The translations under genes were made by a program, and so were the position numbers. 64,000 nucleotides of DNA from CAZXEU01 sp965207385 (GTDB taxonomy: Bacteria; Bacteroidota; Rhodothermia; Rhodothermales; Bin80): positions 62,001 to 126,000 of the forward strand of contig CBDBLZ010000018.1 in assembly GCA_965207385.1 (NCBI GenBank). Direction: 5' to 3'. Under the pieces are notes generated by a model. That model made no database searches, had not been told where the DNA came from, and saw nothing but the letters and a program-made list of their open reading frames with translations. Of the stretch, positions 1 through 8,876 are shown piece by piece (the stretch's first letter is position 1; the number at the start of each line of letters is the position of its first letter).

Positions 1-617
1 TAGCGCAATGACAGGAATAGTACCACGACGCCGACCATAAACACGACGATGCCGTTTCCAGAGGAGATGGCAATAACCCAGCCCGCAACAGGCTCGGTGA
101 CCACGCTTATCGGATCCAGCAAGTTGGCTCCTCCTGCATTGGCAAGTCCTCGGGTCAGCATTTCCGAGCCGCGGGTGAGGAAGCCCGTCAGAAGCTCAAG
201 TGGAAAAAAGACTGCCACGGCCAGAATGTTGAAAAAATCGTGTACCGTGGCTGCCCCTATGGCGCGCTGAAATTCGTCCTTGCGGGAAATATGTCCGAGC
301 GAGACAATCGTATTGGTGACGCTCGTGCCTACGTTGGCGCCCATGACTATGGGGATAGCACCGGCTACAGTCAATCCCCCGCCCGCGACAATGCCTACGG
401 CCATGGAAGTAACGGTCGACGAACTCTGCACGAGCGACGTGGCGAGAATCCCGATAAACAGGCCCACGAATGGATTGGACGTCGTGCGAAGCAGGGCCTC
501 AGCCACGCCGCTTCCCATCAGCTTGAATGACTCCCCCATCAGCTCGATACTGACAAAGAAGAGCAGCAAGACGAGTGCAAGTCCAGCGATGCGAATGGCA
601 AAGATGTGCCGTCCCAT
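1..617 (-). CDS. Na/Pi cotransporter family protein, N-terminal part (truncated by window edge)
   Basis: The first 205 residues are visible; the C-terminus lies beyond base 1. It is an inner-membrane sodium-coupled phosphate transporter of the NptA/PF02690 type. Hydrophobic segments cover roughly residues 5-25, 50-62 and 72-92. The family signature is clear: QSSS at residues 64-67 and GANVGTS at 93-99, the substrate-pore repeat of Na/Pi cotransporters. The ATG at 617 is the only in-frame ATG after an upstream in-frame stop near 718. It follows the T9SS protein gene by 99 bases on the same strand, and two polyphosphate kinase genes lie within 7 kb, which fits phosphate uptake feeding polyphosphate storage (inference). 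A PhoU-like C-terminal domain, common in the family, cannot be checked here. Confidence 0.9.
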   Translation of the reverse strand, partial: MGRHIFAIRIAGLALVLLLFFVSIELMGESFKLMGSGVAEALLRTTSNPFVGLFIGILATSLVQSSSTVTSMAVGIVAGGGLTVAGAIPIVMGANVGTSVTNTIVSLGHISRKDEFQRAIGAATVHDFFNILAVAVFFPLELLTGFLTRGSEMLTRGLANAGGANLLDPISVVTEPVAGWVIAISSGNGIVVFMVGVVVLFLSLR

Positions 618-716
618 GGGCAATTCTAAATCATGTGATCCAGCTTGGCATTGTACTTGCGGTGTATCCGCAAACAGCGCGGTATGGGTGCCGGAGCATT
701 TGTAAATGGGCTGCTG

Positions 717-1316
717 CTAATTGAGCAACATCATTTTTCGGGCGATAACACTACGGGTCGCTTGCAGGCGGTAGACGTACAGCCCCGACGCGAGGGCGCT
801 CGCGTCAAAGTTGAAGCGGTGCGTGCCTGCATCTCTCTGGCCATTCTCCAGAAGTGCGACTTGGCGGCCCATCACGTCATAGACGGCGAGCACAACGCGT
901 TGCGCACGGTGAATAGCAAATTCGATGGCAGTGACAGGGTTGAACGGATTCGGATAGTTCTGCGCAAGACTTACGGAAAACGGCAATTCCTCGATGCCGG
1001 TCTCGATTGCAGTCACGGGTATTTCGCCTAGGTAGCCCAGGTGATCAAGAGCCGTCCAACCATAGGCCCAGTTGTTGGTGCCGAAGGCGCCCATGTAGCT
1101 GGTTGGCGTGAAGTAGGGATCCGAATATTTAGCAAGTGGAGAGCGGAGGGCAGCGGGAAAGAGGTCAAGCTGGAAGGCCTTGCGGTCCGGGTCGGCGCTG
1201 GGCAGCGTGCCGCCGTCCACCATGATTCCTGCAATGGTCCCAGTTTGGCCCCAAGCCAGTGCAGGCCATGCCAAGCCCGGGATCACACTCAATACCGGGT
1301 TCTTGCATCTCCACAT
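717..1316 (-). CDS. short exported protein with type IX secretion C-terminal sorting domain
   Basis: The protein is about 199 residues from the ATG at 1316; a TTG at 1352 would add 12. The last 85 residues form a T9SS type A sorting domain, with the hallmark QNYPNPFNP followed by beta-strand residues, DVMGRQV and a GLYVYRL end, then a basic tail. The N-terminus (about residues 1-23) is hydrophobic and could be a signal peptide. The middle carries the phrase MGAFGTNNWAYGWTALD, which in related Rhodothermota proteins closes a much longer beta-rich secreted protein. I infer this is a shortened remnant or minimal cargo rather than a complete enzyme. The exported protein would be anchored or released at the cell surface by T9SS. 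Confidence 0.65.
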   Translation of the reverse strand: MWRCKNPVLSVIPGLAWPALAWGQTGTIAGIMVDGGTLPSADPDRKAFQLDLFPAALRSPLAKYSDPYFTPTSYMGAFGTNNWAYGWTALDHLGYLGEIPVTAIETGIEELPFSVSLAQNYPNPFNPVTAIEFAIHRAQRVVLAVYDVMGRQVALLENGQRDAGTHRFNFDASALASGLYVYRLQATRSVIARKMMLLN

Positions 1317-1618
1317 GCTGGTGGCACCGTTGTCTTGTCGAATACTGGTCAAGCCGACGAAACAGCCCTAAAGGTATCCTCGCGCCGTAAGTACAGTGTT
1401 ATTGCTGCATTACCAGTCGGTTAAGTGTCGACCGGATTTGGTATCCCGCATTCGGCCGCTTTGAAATGCATCACGACTAGGCAATCTGTCCTTGGTGCTG
1501 GGGGGCAACTCGTTCCTCGCCAGCCCCCGCAGGACCGGAAACCTGGCCACTCCTGTTACAAAGCAGCCGGTCAGGCGTTAGTTTAGTTTGATCCGGGAAA
1601 GGCCTGGTATCGGATTCC

Positions 1619-3820
1619 ATGCACCAATCAATCGCACCGACATCCGTGGCAGTGGCGTTAGCAGCCAGTAGCGATCCCGGCGCCAAAGTGCTGGGATCGG
1701 CTGCAGACCTCAACGATCCAGCGTTGTATATCAACAGGGAGCTGGGACTGCTTGCGTTTCAGGAGAGGGTCATGGAGGAAGCCCGTGACGGGAGCAATCC
1801 GTTATTGGAGAGGCTCAAATTCCTCTCTATCGTCGGGTCAAATCTGGACGAGTTCTTCATGGTAAGGGTAGGGGGGCTGACGAAGCAGGTAATGGGAGGC
1901 GTGACGGATCCGTCCCCGGATGGTCGCAGCCCGGCCGACCAGCTCGCAGTAGTCCGAGCGGCCGCGCATCGCATCATGAAAGTGGCGACGGAGTACCTTT
2001 GCGAGACGTTGGTACCCACGCTGGCCGGGCAGGGAATCCGGATACTTGATTACCGGGAGTTATCCGGCCGGCAGAAGAGGAATGTCGAAAAAAGATTCCA
2101 GGAGACCGTATTTCCGATACTCACGCCGCTTGCGTTCGACCCGGCGCGCCCGTTCCCTTACATTTCTAATCGAAGTCTCAATCTGGCCGTGATTCTGTGT
2201 GACGAGCATGGCCAGGAGCGGTTTGCCAGGGTCAAGGTACCCGCATCCATTCCGCGCCTATTCCCCGTGAGGCGATCATCGGGGGGCGTGCGGCGGGACG
2301 GGACGGTACCGTACCGGCATACTTTCGTCTGGATAGAGCAGGTCATCTCCGCAAGGCTGGCTTCGCTGTTTCCGGGTATTGAAGTAAAAGAGGCGCATCC
2401 GTTCCGCATTACGCGCAACGCCGACATGGCTATACAGGAGCTGGAAGCGGATGATTTGCTTGAGACCATGGAGCAGGGTGTGCGCCGCCGCCGCTTTGGG
2501 TCCGTCATCCGGCTGGAGATCAATTCGGATATGCCCGAGCGCGTGCGGCGGCTCCTGGTGCAAAACATGGAAGTGGATGATAATGACGTGTACGTGATTG
2601 ACGGTCCCCTTGGTCTTGACGGGCTCATGCGCGTCTCGCGCAGCATTGAACGCGCCGACTTGCTCGATCGACCCTTCGTACCGCACACGCCTGCCCTTCT
2701 GAAGGAAGCTGTACGCGAAGGGAGCCTGTTCGACGCGCTGGCAGGCCAGTACCACTTGCTTCACCATCCGTACGACTCGTTTTCTCCCGTCGTGGACTTT
2801 CTCGAAGCGGCGGCAGCGGACCCGGACGTGCTGGCCATCAAGATGACGCTGTATCGCGTAGGCTCCAATTCCCCGGTAGTTGCCGCTTTGCTGCGGGCCC
2901 GGCAGAACGGCAAGCAGGTGGCCGTCCTGGTTGAATTGAAGGCGCGGTTTGACGAGGAGAGCAACATTGGTTGGGCCCGGATGCTGGAGCAGGAGGGCGT
3001 GCACGTTACCTACGGGCTGCTCGGTCTCAAGACCCATTCCAAGGTATCGCTGGTCGTGCGCAAGGAGGGCCGGCACATTCGCCGGTACCTGCATTTGTCT
3101 ACTGGCAACTACAATGCGGTAACGGCCCATCTGTACGAGGACGTGGGGTTCTTCACCGCCGACGAAGACATTGGCGCAGATGCGACGGACCTGTTCAATT
3201 TCCTGACAGGATACTCGGAGAAGCGGGATTACAGAAAGTTGCTGGTCGCACCAATCTCGCTACGCACGCGTGTGGAGGCGCTGATCCGGCGCGAGACGGA
3301 GCTCGGTCGTGAGGGTCGTCTTATCCTTAAGACCAACGCATTGGTGGACAAGCCCATAATCAAGCTGCTCTACGAGGCATCGCAGGCCGGAGTACGCATT
3401 GACCTGATAGTTCGCGGAATCTGTTGCCTGAGGCCCGGCCTTGAAGGGATCAGCGACAACATTACCGTAACCAGCGTAGTGGGCCGCTACCTTGAGCACA
3501 GTCGCATCTACTATTTCCGGAACGGGGGGAAGGAGGAGATCTACATGGGCAGCGCGGATCTCATGCCCAGAAACCTGAACCGGCGCGTAGAGATACTCTT
3601 TCCGGTGGAAGACGAGCAACTGATTCGCTATCTGCGGGACGACGTGCTGCAGACGTACCTGATGGATAACGTCAAGGCGCGGCAGATGCGGCCGGACGGC
3701 AGCTACGCTCGGGTGCGACCGGGACGGGACGCAGAGGCCGTTTGCGTGCAGGAGCACCTGATGGCTATGCGCGACCGCAGGGCGGAGCACGAAAAGGAGC
3801 AGCCCTGGGATGTCTTCTAG
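1619..3820 (+). CDS. ppk1: polyphosphate kinase 1
   Basis: PPK1 reversibly transfers the gamma-phosphate of ATP to inorganic polyphosphate through a phosphohistidine. At 733 residues it is a normal length. The order matches the family: N-terminal helical domain (about 30-140, with INRELGLLAFQERV and SNLDEFFMVRVGGL), a head domain (about 145-330), and two phospholipase-D-like C domains (about 335-680). The catalytic region shows IKMTLYRVGSNSPVV, then GLKTHSK, whose His (about residue 472) is the expected phosphorylation site, and HLSTGNYN. The second C domain has LEHSRIYYF and NLNRRVE. Start at ATG 1619 gives a 34-residue leader before the conserved core. It is convergent with pdxH and shares the neighbourhood with ppk2. 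Confidence 0.97.
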   Translation: MHQSIAPTSVAVALAASSDPGAKVLGSAADLNDPALYINRELGLLAFQERVMEEARDGSNPLLERLKFLSIVGSNLDEFFMVRVGGLTKQVMGGVTDPSPDGRSPADQLAVVRAAAHRIMKVATEYLCETLVPTLAGQGIRILDYRELSGRQKRNVEKRFQETVFPILTPLAFDPARPFPYISNRSLNLAVILCDEHGQERFARVKVPASIPRLFPVRRSSGGVRRDGTVPYRHTFVWIEQVISARLASLFPGIEVKEAHPFRITRNADMAIQELEADDLLETMEQGVRRRRFGSVIRLEINSDMPERVRRLLVQNMEVDDNDVYVIDGPLGLDGLMRVSRSIERADLLDRPFVPHTPALLKEAVREGSLFDALAGQYHLLHHPYDSFSPVVDFLEAAAADPDVLAIKMTLYRVGSNSPVVAALLRARQNGKQVAVLVELKARFDEESNIGWARMLEQEGVHVTYGLLGLKTHSKVSLVVRKEGRHIRRYLHLSTGNYNAVTAHLYEDVGFFTADEDIGADATDLFNFLTGYSEKRDYRKLLVAPISLRTRVEALIRRETELGREGRLILKTNALVDKPIIKLLYEASQAGVRIDLIVRGICCLRPGLEGISDNITVTSVVGRYLEHSRIYYFRNGGKEEIYMGSADLMPRNLNRRVEILFPVEDEQLIRYLRDDVLQTYLMDNVKARQMRPDGSYARVRPGRDAEAVCVQEHLMAMRDRRAEHEKEQPWDVF

Positions 3821-3871
3821 CGGCCGCTGATCAAAGAAAGGCGGTCCCGGATCCGCAGCCGGTTTGTGTCG

Positions 3872-4471
3872 CTACGGAAACAGAAGGTGTGTCTTCCAGG
3901 CACCCTCTGATTTTTCGAATACCAGCCGGTCGTGCAGGCGCCTCGGACGGCCCCGCCAAAACTCCAGGCGGTCAGGAAGAAGCCTGAACCCACCCCAAAA
4001 CGGAGGCAAGGGCACCTCCTTGCCCCTGAATCGCTCTTCGATGGCGGCAAATCGGCCCTGCAGCATCGGGCGCGCTTCAAGTACGGCACTCTGGCGGGAG
4101 GCCCAGGCACCGATCTGGCTCTCGCGGGGCCTTGTGGCGAAGTACGTCGCAGATTCTTCCTCATCCAGGATCTGAACCGGTCCTTCAATGCGCACCTGCC
4201 TCTCCAGTGCACCCCAATAGGCTACGATAGCAGCATAAGGGTTCGCCCGCAGCTCGCGAGCCTTGCGGCTGGCAAAATTCGTGTAGAAAACAAAGCCGTG
4301 TTCGTCTACGGCTTTCAGGAGCACCATGCGGGCCGATGGCCGGCCAGCCGGTGTGGCTGTGGCCAGTGTCACAGCCTCCGGCAAGTCGATTCCGGATTCA
4401 ACGGCTGCGGTGAACCAGTCCTGGAAAAGTTGGACGGGATCAGAGATATCGGAGTGGAGCACGGGCATGTA
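3872..4471 (-). CDS. pdxH: pyridoxamine 5'-phosphate oxidase
   Basis: This cytosolic flavoenzyme oxidises pyridoxamine or pyridoxine 5'-phosphate to pyridoxal 5'-phosphate. The 199-residue product has the family motifs in order: DPVQLFQDWF near the N-terminus, RMVLLKAVDE and YTNFASRKARELRANP for FMN binding, RQVRIEGPV, RPRESQIGAWAS, and the C-terminal FWGGFRLLP then EFWRGRPRRLHDR. I prefer the ATG at 4471 because the conserved region begins about 9 residues later; the frame is open to 4555, which would add 28 arginine- and proline-rich residues not typical of PdxH. The C-terminal tail ends in THLLFP where the family usually has RLxP, a minor divergence. It is convergent with ppk1, 51 bases away. 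Confidence 0.95.
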   Translation of the reverse strand, partial: YMPVLHSDISDPVQLFQDWFTAAVESGIDLPEAVTLATATPAGRPSARMVLLKAVDEHGFVFYTNFASRKARELRANPYAAIVAYWGALERQVRIEGPVQILDEEESATYFATRPRESQIGAWASRQSAVLEARPMLQGRFAAIEERFRGKEVPLPPFWGGFRLLPDRLEFWRGRPRRLHDRLVFEKSEGAWKTHLLFP

Positions 4472-5349
4472 TGGCGACCAGGGCGCAGGTCCTCTCTTGC
4501 GTAAAGCCGATGGTGAATCGCGCGGGCAAATGGCCAGGCACGGGAATGGCATCAAATGGCCGCGCGAGTATACTGTAACGCTCGTTCGTCAAGAGCTGCT
4601 CCCCGCAGACCGATGGCCAGGCGCCATGTGGCGTGTACCTGCATTCATGCCCCTGGTCGCAGGGCACAGCTCCGGGCCTTGGCCTTGCCAAGAGGCAAGG
4701 TGCCGTAGCCGGCCGCGTGCCCGTTCGAATGGGAGGAGATAGGCCTGAAGGCAATCGTGCGGCACGTTTCGATACTCGCTGATCCTCTGCAGGCGAGAGG
4801 CTTAAGTCCGCAAACCCATTCGCGGCTCTTGGCTACGCGAGACGCTACCCGGTTATCCACGATAATCCGGGTCGCTGCCCCGTCTTCTGGACGTATCCGG
4901 CACAGCGCATGCCGGTGCCCGCTTACGCCTGTGTACGACAGCAATACGCGGGGGCCGAGGTTTGCGACCACGGCACCGAACTCGCCGGGCCAATCCGCCG
5001 CGTGGCACCGGACAAGGTCCGTCGCTGCGCCCATTTCTGTCTGCATCTCAGGCCGGCGAAGGCCGCATGCGCTCTCGTTGGCAAAGTGCTCCAAGCCGCG
5101 CCCCAGGGCCCTGCGCTCTTCCGTGTCAGGTTGCATTCGTTCAAGCGCCACCGATGTGCCCAGGTACCGCAGTCAACGCAATCCTCCTGCGCAGACTCCA
5201 GCCTCCCTGGTTCGTAAAGAGGACACCTCTCGGGCACGCTTCGCGGCCTGAATATTCCAGCGGAGCATTGCCTTGCAGGAAGGGCCGGCTAGGGCCTCGC
5301 AATTGTCACATTGCGATCAGAGGCGGAAGGCGGGACTGCAATGGCAGGC
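4472..5349. other. about 0.9 kb with no gene I can support
   Basis: Between pdxH and the HTH/lysine-tail gene there is no recognisable coding sequence. The longest minus-strand frame (about 4645-5151, GTG start) has locally gene-like codons near 4850-5151, but the product resembles no family I know and its C-terminal half reads like noncoding sequence. It may be a decayed gene. I see no tRNA or clear terminator here. Confidence 0.4.
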
Positions 5350-6003
5350 CTACTTCTTGCGCTTCTTCTTTGCCTTTTTCTTAGTTGCCTGCTTCTTGGC
5401 CTGCTTCTTTCCTTTCGCCTTGGCTTTGCCGGAGGCCTTTTTGCCGGACTTCTTGCCCGCATCCGACGCCTTCTTGGCCTTCTTCTTCTTCGATGTGGCC
5501 TGCTGCACCACGACGATGACAGAGTATGGGCCTGCAGCCTGCACCTCGGCCAGCAGACTGTCCAGAGAGGTGCTGCCGTCCTGGGTGATAACAATTGCCG
5601 GCGTGGCGGCGGGTCGAGCCTCTTCCGCTTCCTCTGCTTCGTCCTCTATCTGGTCGTCAATTTCTGAGGCCGGAACGTCCACTGTCGCCGGCTCCTCGAC
5701 TACAGCGGGTGTCGCAGCTTCTGTCTCCGGCGGATCTAGCGCGAACGGTTTTTCCTCCACGGCGCCTGCGACGGCCGCCAGAGCGCGTGGCGGAAATACG
5801 GCCATGCCGTCGCGCCTGTATTCGCGTCGCCAGCGAAGAACGGTGTGAGGCGTTTGAGACATCCGCTCGGCCACCTCTCGCGTCTTCAGCCCTTCGTCAT
5901 ATAATAGCAGTATTTCTGCGCGGCGGCGAATCGGGGCGTTGGGGCCATGTTGAGCCAAATGCCGGACAATCGCGTAATGTCTACGGTTGAGTAGATTATA
6001 CAT
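5350..6003 (-). CDS. IS630-type helix-turn-helix protein with acidic linker and lysine-rich histone-H1-like tail
   Basis: The 217-residue protein has three parts. Residues 1-72 form a homeodomain-like HTH (RRRAEILLLYDEG, TREVAERM, HTVLRWRREYRRDG) like the N-terminus of IS630-family transposases, with no catalytic DDE domain following. Residues 80-130 are proline- and acid-rich; 113-129 has 10 Asp/Glu. Residues 131-169 are a short hydrophobic patch (AGPYSVIVVVQQA). Residues 171-217 are almost only Lys, Ala, Gly, Ser and Gln, with 25 lysines in 47 positions. The tail recalls bacterial H1-like proteins such as AlgP or Hc1. It lies between ppk1/pdxH and ppk2 on the ppk2 strand, 98 bases upstream of the ppk2 stop. 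A role in DNA or polyphosphate binding is inference. Confidence 0.85.
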   Translation of the reverse strand: MYNLLNRRHYAIVRHLAQHGPNAPIRRRAEILLLYDEGLKTREVAERMSQTPHTVLRWRREYRRDGMAVFPPRALAAVAGAVEEKPFALDPPETEAATPAVVEEPATVDVPASEIDDQIEDEAEEAEEARPAATPAIVITQDGSTSLDSLLAEVQAAGPYSVIVVVQQATSKKKKAKKASDAGKKSGKKASGKAKAKGKKQAKKQATKKKAKKKRKK

Positions 6004-6101
6004 GACAATTGTATTTGGTGAAGAATAGGTGCGGCTTAGTACACACGGAGCAAGAAACTAAGCTTTTGCACAGAATACTGCCAATCACCAAAAAAGATCA
6101 A

Positions 6102-6959
6102 TCACGAAAAAAGATCGGGCACAAAATGCTGTGTTTCCATGGGCGGCCGAACATACCCAATATCTCCCTGCAGCGGTGGCAATTCTACTGATGGCGCTCT
6201 GAGCCCCTCGTGTGGAATCTTGGACAACAAGTGCGCGATGCAGTTTACTCGTGCGCGGCGTTTGTCGTTGGAATTAATGACATACCAGCGAGCCTCCGGT
6301 ATGTCCGTATACAAAAACATTTGGTCCTTTGCACGAGAATACTCCACCCACCGGGCGCGGGATTCCATGTCCATGGCGCTGAGTTTCCACCGACGTGTCG
6401 GATCCGCCATCCGGCGCCTGAATCGCCTTTCCTGTTCTTCAGCGCTGACCGAAAACCAGTATTTCAATAGCAGGATGCCGGAATCAATCAGCAGTCTTTC
6501 AAACATGGGACAGGATCGCAAGAATTCCCGGTATTCCGGATCTGTACAAAAGCCCATCACCCGTTCGACGCCGGCACGATTGTACCAGCTCCGATCAAAC
6601 AGCACCATCTCGCCCGCCGCCGGAAGGTGCGGGACATAGCGCTGAAAATACCACTGCGTTTTTTCTCTGGGTGACGGCTTGTCAAGCGCTACCACCCGGC
6701 AGATTCGCGGGTTGAGTGGAGCCGTGATCCGCTTTATCGTGCCGCCCTTTCCCGCCGCATCCCGGCCCTCAAACAATACAACCACCTTGAGCCCTTGAGC
6801 GCGGATGTATCTTTGCAACCGGGCAAGTCTGATCTGCAGGCTGGCCAGTTCTGCCTGATAAACTTTTTTCCCGATGCGCCGAGAGGAATCCGGCTCCTCT
6901 TGCTTAGCGTCAGGATGGGTAGTATTCCCGGTAACCATTGCTCCAGATTCAGGCTGCAT
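6102..6959 (-). CDS. ppk2: polyphosphate kinase 2 (class I-like)
   Basis: PPK2 enzymes use polyphosphate to phosphorylate nucleotides, usually GDP or ADP. The 285-residue protein has a single P-loop kinase domain: Walker A GRDAAGKGG at 65-73, the lid and base-contact region ITAPLNPRICRVVAL, Walker B-like LFDRSWYNRAGVE at about 122-133, and the typical C-terminal IPEARWYVINSNDKRRARVN. One-domain size and these motifs fit class I/III; I cannot assign nucleotide specificity. The first 28 residues are a charged, non-conserved extension. The next minus-strand gene downstream is the HTH/lysine-tail protein. The presence of both PPK1 (synthesis) and PPK2 (use) within 6 kb suggests a local polyphosphate economy. 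Confidence 0.96.
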   Translation of the reverse strand: MQPESGAMVTGNTTHPDAKQEEPDSSRRIGKKVYQAELASLQIRLARLQRYIRAQGLKVVVLFEGRDAAGKGGTIKRITAPLNPRICRVVALDKPSPREKTQWYFQRYVPHLPAAGEMVLFDRSWYNRAGVERVMGFCTDPEYREFLRSCPMFERLLIDSGILLLKYWFSVSAEEQERRFRRRMADPTRRWKLSAMDMESRARWVEYSRAKDQMFLYTDIPEARWYVINSNDKRRARVNCIAHLLSKIPHEGLRAPSVELPPLQGDIGYVRPPMETQHFVPDLFS

Positions 6960-7062
6960 ACTGCAACAATATAGGGGCTGATCACGTCAACTGGTTTCAT
7001 TGTGGGCCGGGGAGGTGCAATGATGGTAAAGGAATTCGGAATGGCCCAAAAGCACGCGTGTC

Positions 7063-8355
7063 ATGGCCTCATCTGACAAGGGACGCAAGCTCGGCTTTGA
7101 AACGCGTATGCTTCATGCCGGCCATATACCGGACGCCGCCACGGGAGCCAGGGCGGTGCCCATATACCAGACGACATCCTACGTTTTCGAAGACGTTGAC
7201 TATGCCGCGCAGCTTTTTGATCTGAAGCAGTACGGCAACATCTACAGCCGGATCAACAATCCGACCACGGCGGCCTTCGAAGAGCGAATGGCCTCGCTCG
7301 AGGACGGTACCGGTGCAGTTGCCACGGCCAGCGGGATGGCCGCGCAATTTGCCGCAGTGATGACGCTAATGGAACCGGGCGACCACCTGGTGTCGTCTTC
7401 ACACCTCTACGGTGGTACGCGTACCCAGTTTGTGCATACCTTCCGCAAGCTCGGCCTAAGCGTTTCGTTCGCGAATCCGTCTGATATGGAGGCATGGGAG
7501 CGGGCTATAGGTCCGCGCACGAGGGCACTCTATGGTGAGACAATCGGCAATCCCCAGGGGAGCGTGCTGGATTTTGGGCAATTGGCGGAGCTCGCCCGGA
7601 CATATCGAATGCCCCTGATTGTCGACAACACCTTTGCTACGCCTTATTTGTGCCGCCCGCTTGCGCTGGGCGCCGATATTGTGCTCCATTCGGCCACGAA
7701 GTTCATCGGCGGTCACGGCAATTCCATAGGAGGAGTCATTGTTGAGTCCGGAGAGTTTGACTATGGACACTATGCTACCATAGCGGCCCCGAGTCCTTCG
7801 TACCACGGACTGCGCTTTTACGAGACCTTCGGCCACCAGGCCTTTCTGATGAAGGCCCGCGTGGAAACAGTGCGGGACACCGGTGCCTGTCTTTCACCAT
7901 TCAACGCCTTTCTTCTGCTGCAGGGACTCGATACGCTGTCGGTAAGAATGGAGCGGCACGTGCACAATGCCCTGCGGATTGCCTCGTTTCTCGAAGACCA
8001 CCCGAAGGTTGCCTACGTGGCCTATCCGGGTCTTGCCAGCAGTGAATACCACGATCTGGCCAGCCGCTTCTTGCCAAGGGGGGCCGGGGCCGTGTTTTCC
8101 TTCGGGCTCAAGGCTCGCGAAGCGAGAATGGCCGGCAGGACTTTCATTGAGGCTCTAGAGCTTTTTTCCCATCTGGCGAATGTCGGAGATGCGCGGAGCC
8201 TCGTCATTCATCCTGCATCCACGACACACCAACAATTGTCGGATACGGAGCTGGAAGACTCCGGCGTGGGAGCGGGCATGATCCGCCTTTCCGTCGGACT
8301 CGAAACAACAGATGACCTGATATGGGATCTGGATCAGGCCTTGCGTGCGATCTAA
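7063..8355 (+). CDS. metY: O-acetylhomoserine aminocarboxypropyltransferase / sulfhydrylase
   Basis: This PLP enzyme makes homocysteine (or methionine) from O-acetyl-L-homoserine and sulfide, a direct-sulfhydrylation route to methionine. At 430 residues it has the MetY length, longer than cystathionine gamma-synthases. Motifs include ETRMLHAGHIPD at the N-terminus, PIYQTTSYVFED, YSRINNPT, SSHLYGGTRTQF, VVDNTFATP-like IVDNTFATPYLCRP, and the PLP lysine in SATKFIGGHGN (about residue 212). The C-terminal LVIHPASTTHQQL is typical. Start ATG 7063 is the only start giving the normal N-terminus. It overlaps the following CoA-binding gene by 34 bases, an operon arrangement. The 100-base leader shows no riboswitch that I recognise. 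Confidence 0.96.
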   Translation: MASSDKGRKLGFETRMLHAGHIPDAATGARAVPIYQTTSYVFEDVDYAAQLFDLKQYGNIYSRINNPTTAAFEERMASLEDGTGAVATASGMAAQFAAVMTLMEPGDHLVSSSHLYGGTRTQFVHTFRKLGLSVSFANPSDMEAWERAIGPRTRALYGETIGNPQGSVLDFGQLAELARTYRMPLIVDNTFATPYLCRPLALGADIVLHSATKFIGGHGNSIGGVIVESGEFDYGHYATIAAPSPSYHGLRFYETFGHQAFLMKARVETVRDTGACLSPFNAFLLLQGLDTLSVRMERHVHNALRIASFLEDHPKVAYVAYPGLASSEYHDLASRFLPRGAGAVFSFGLKAREARMAGRTFIEALELFSHLANVGDARSLVIHPASTTHQQLSDTELEDSGVGAGMIRLSVGLETTDDLIWDLDQALRAI

Positions 8356-8876
8356 CGCTGAATTCCGCGCTCAGTCCTGCCCTGCGCGCGCGGTACCAAA
8401 GCCAGGAGACAGTCCGGCGGGCAATTGCCGAAACGCGCACCATAGCGATGGTAGGCCTGTCGACGCGGCGACAAAAGGCGAGCCAGTTCGTAGCCACGTA
8501 CCTGCGCTCCAACGGGTTCCGGATCATCCCCGTTCACCCGCGCGCCAGGTCCATTCTGGGAGAACAGGCGTACTCTTCGCTCGAAGACGTACCGGATCGC
8601 ATCGACCTTGTCAACGTTTTCCGGCCTCCCGCGGAGTGCCCCGACCTTGCGCGCCAAGCTGTCAGTATCGGGGCGCGCATTTTCTGGCTTCAGCTCGGCA
8701 TTGTTAGCGAGGAAGCAGCGGCCACAGCTGACGCGGCAGGGCTCGCGGTGGTCATGGATCGCTGCCTGAAGATGGAGCATGCCCGCTATGACGGGACAAT
8801 GCGCTTCATGGGCATGAACACGGGCATCATCACGGCGCGAAGGGCGAGGCCGCCAGTCACAAGGCCTCGGGCCTAG
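8322..8876 (+). CDS. CoA-binding domain protein (YccU family)
   Basis: The 184-residue protein is a single Rossmann-like CoA-binding domain related to succinyl-CoA synthetase alpha N-terminal domains. The sequence shows IAMVGLSTRRQKASQFVATYL, IIPVHPR, DLVNVFRPP, ARIFWLQLGI and the family end VVMDRCLKMEHARYDG. Its function is not established in the family. It overlaps metY by 34 bases (ATG 8322 lies inside metY), and this metY/CoA-binding pairing is common in bacteria. Later starts near the conserved domain are not obvious. Its 3' end overlaps the convergent sensor-like gene by 4 bases. Confidence 0.9.
   Translation: MGSGSGLACDLTLNSALSPALRARYQSQETVRRAIAETRTIAMVGLSTRRQKASQFVATYLRSNGFRIIPVHPRARSILGEQAYSSLEDVPDRIDLVNVFRPPAECPDLARQAVSIGARIFWLQLGIVSEEAAATADAAGLAVVMDRCLKMEHARYDGTMRFMGMNTGIITARRARPPVTRPRA

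Noticed and set aside
4645..5151. A minus-strand frame with gene-like codons in its first half
   Set aside because: No recognisable family, and its C-terminal half looks noncoding; it may be decayed sequence but is not supported as a gene.
5350..6003. Reading the HTH gene as an IS630 transposase
   Set aside because: No DDE catalytic domain, no flanking inverted repeats, and the C-terminus is a lysine tail.
6960..7062. Possible SAM or S-adenosylhomocysteine riboswitch before metY
   Set aside because: The 100-base leader has no conserved riboswitch core or terminator hairpin that I can identify.
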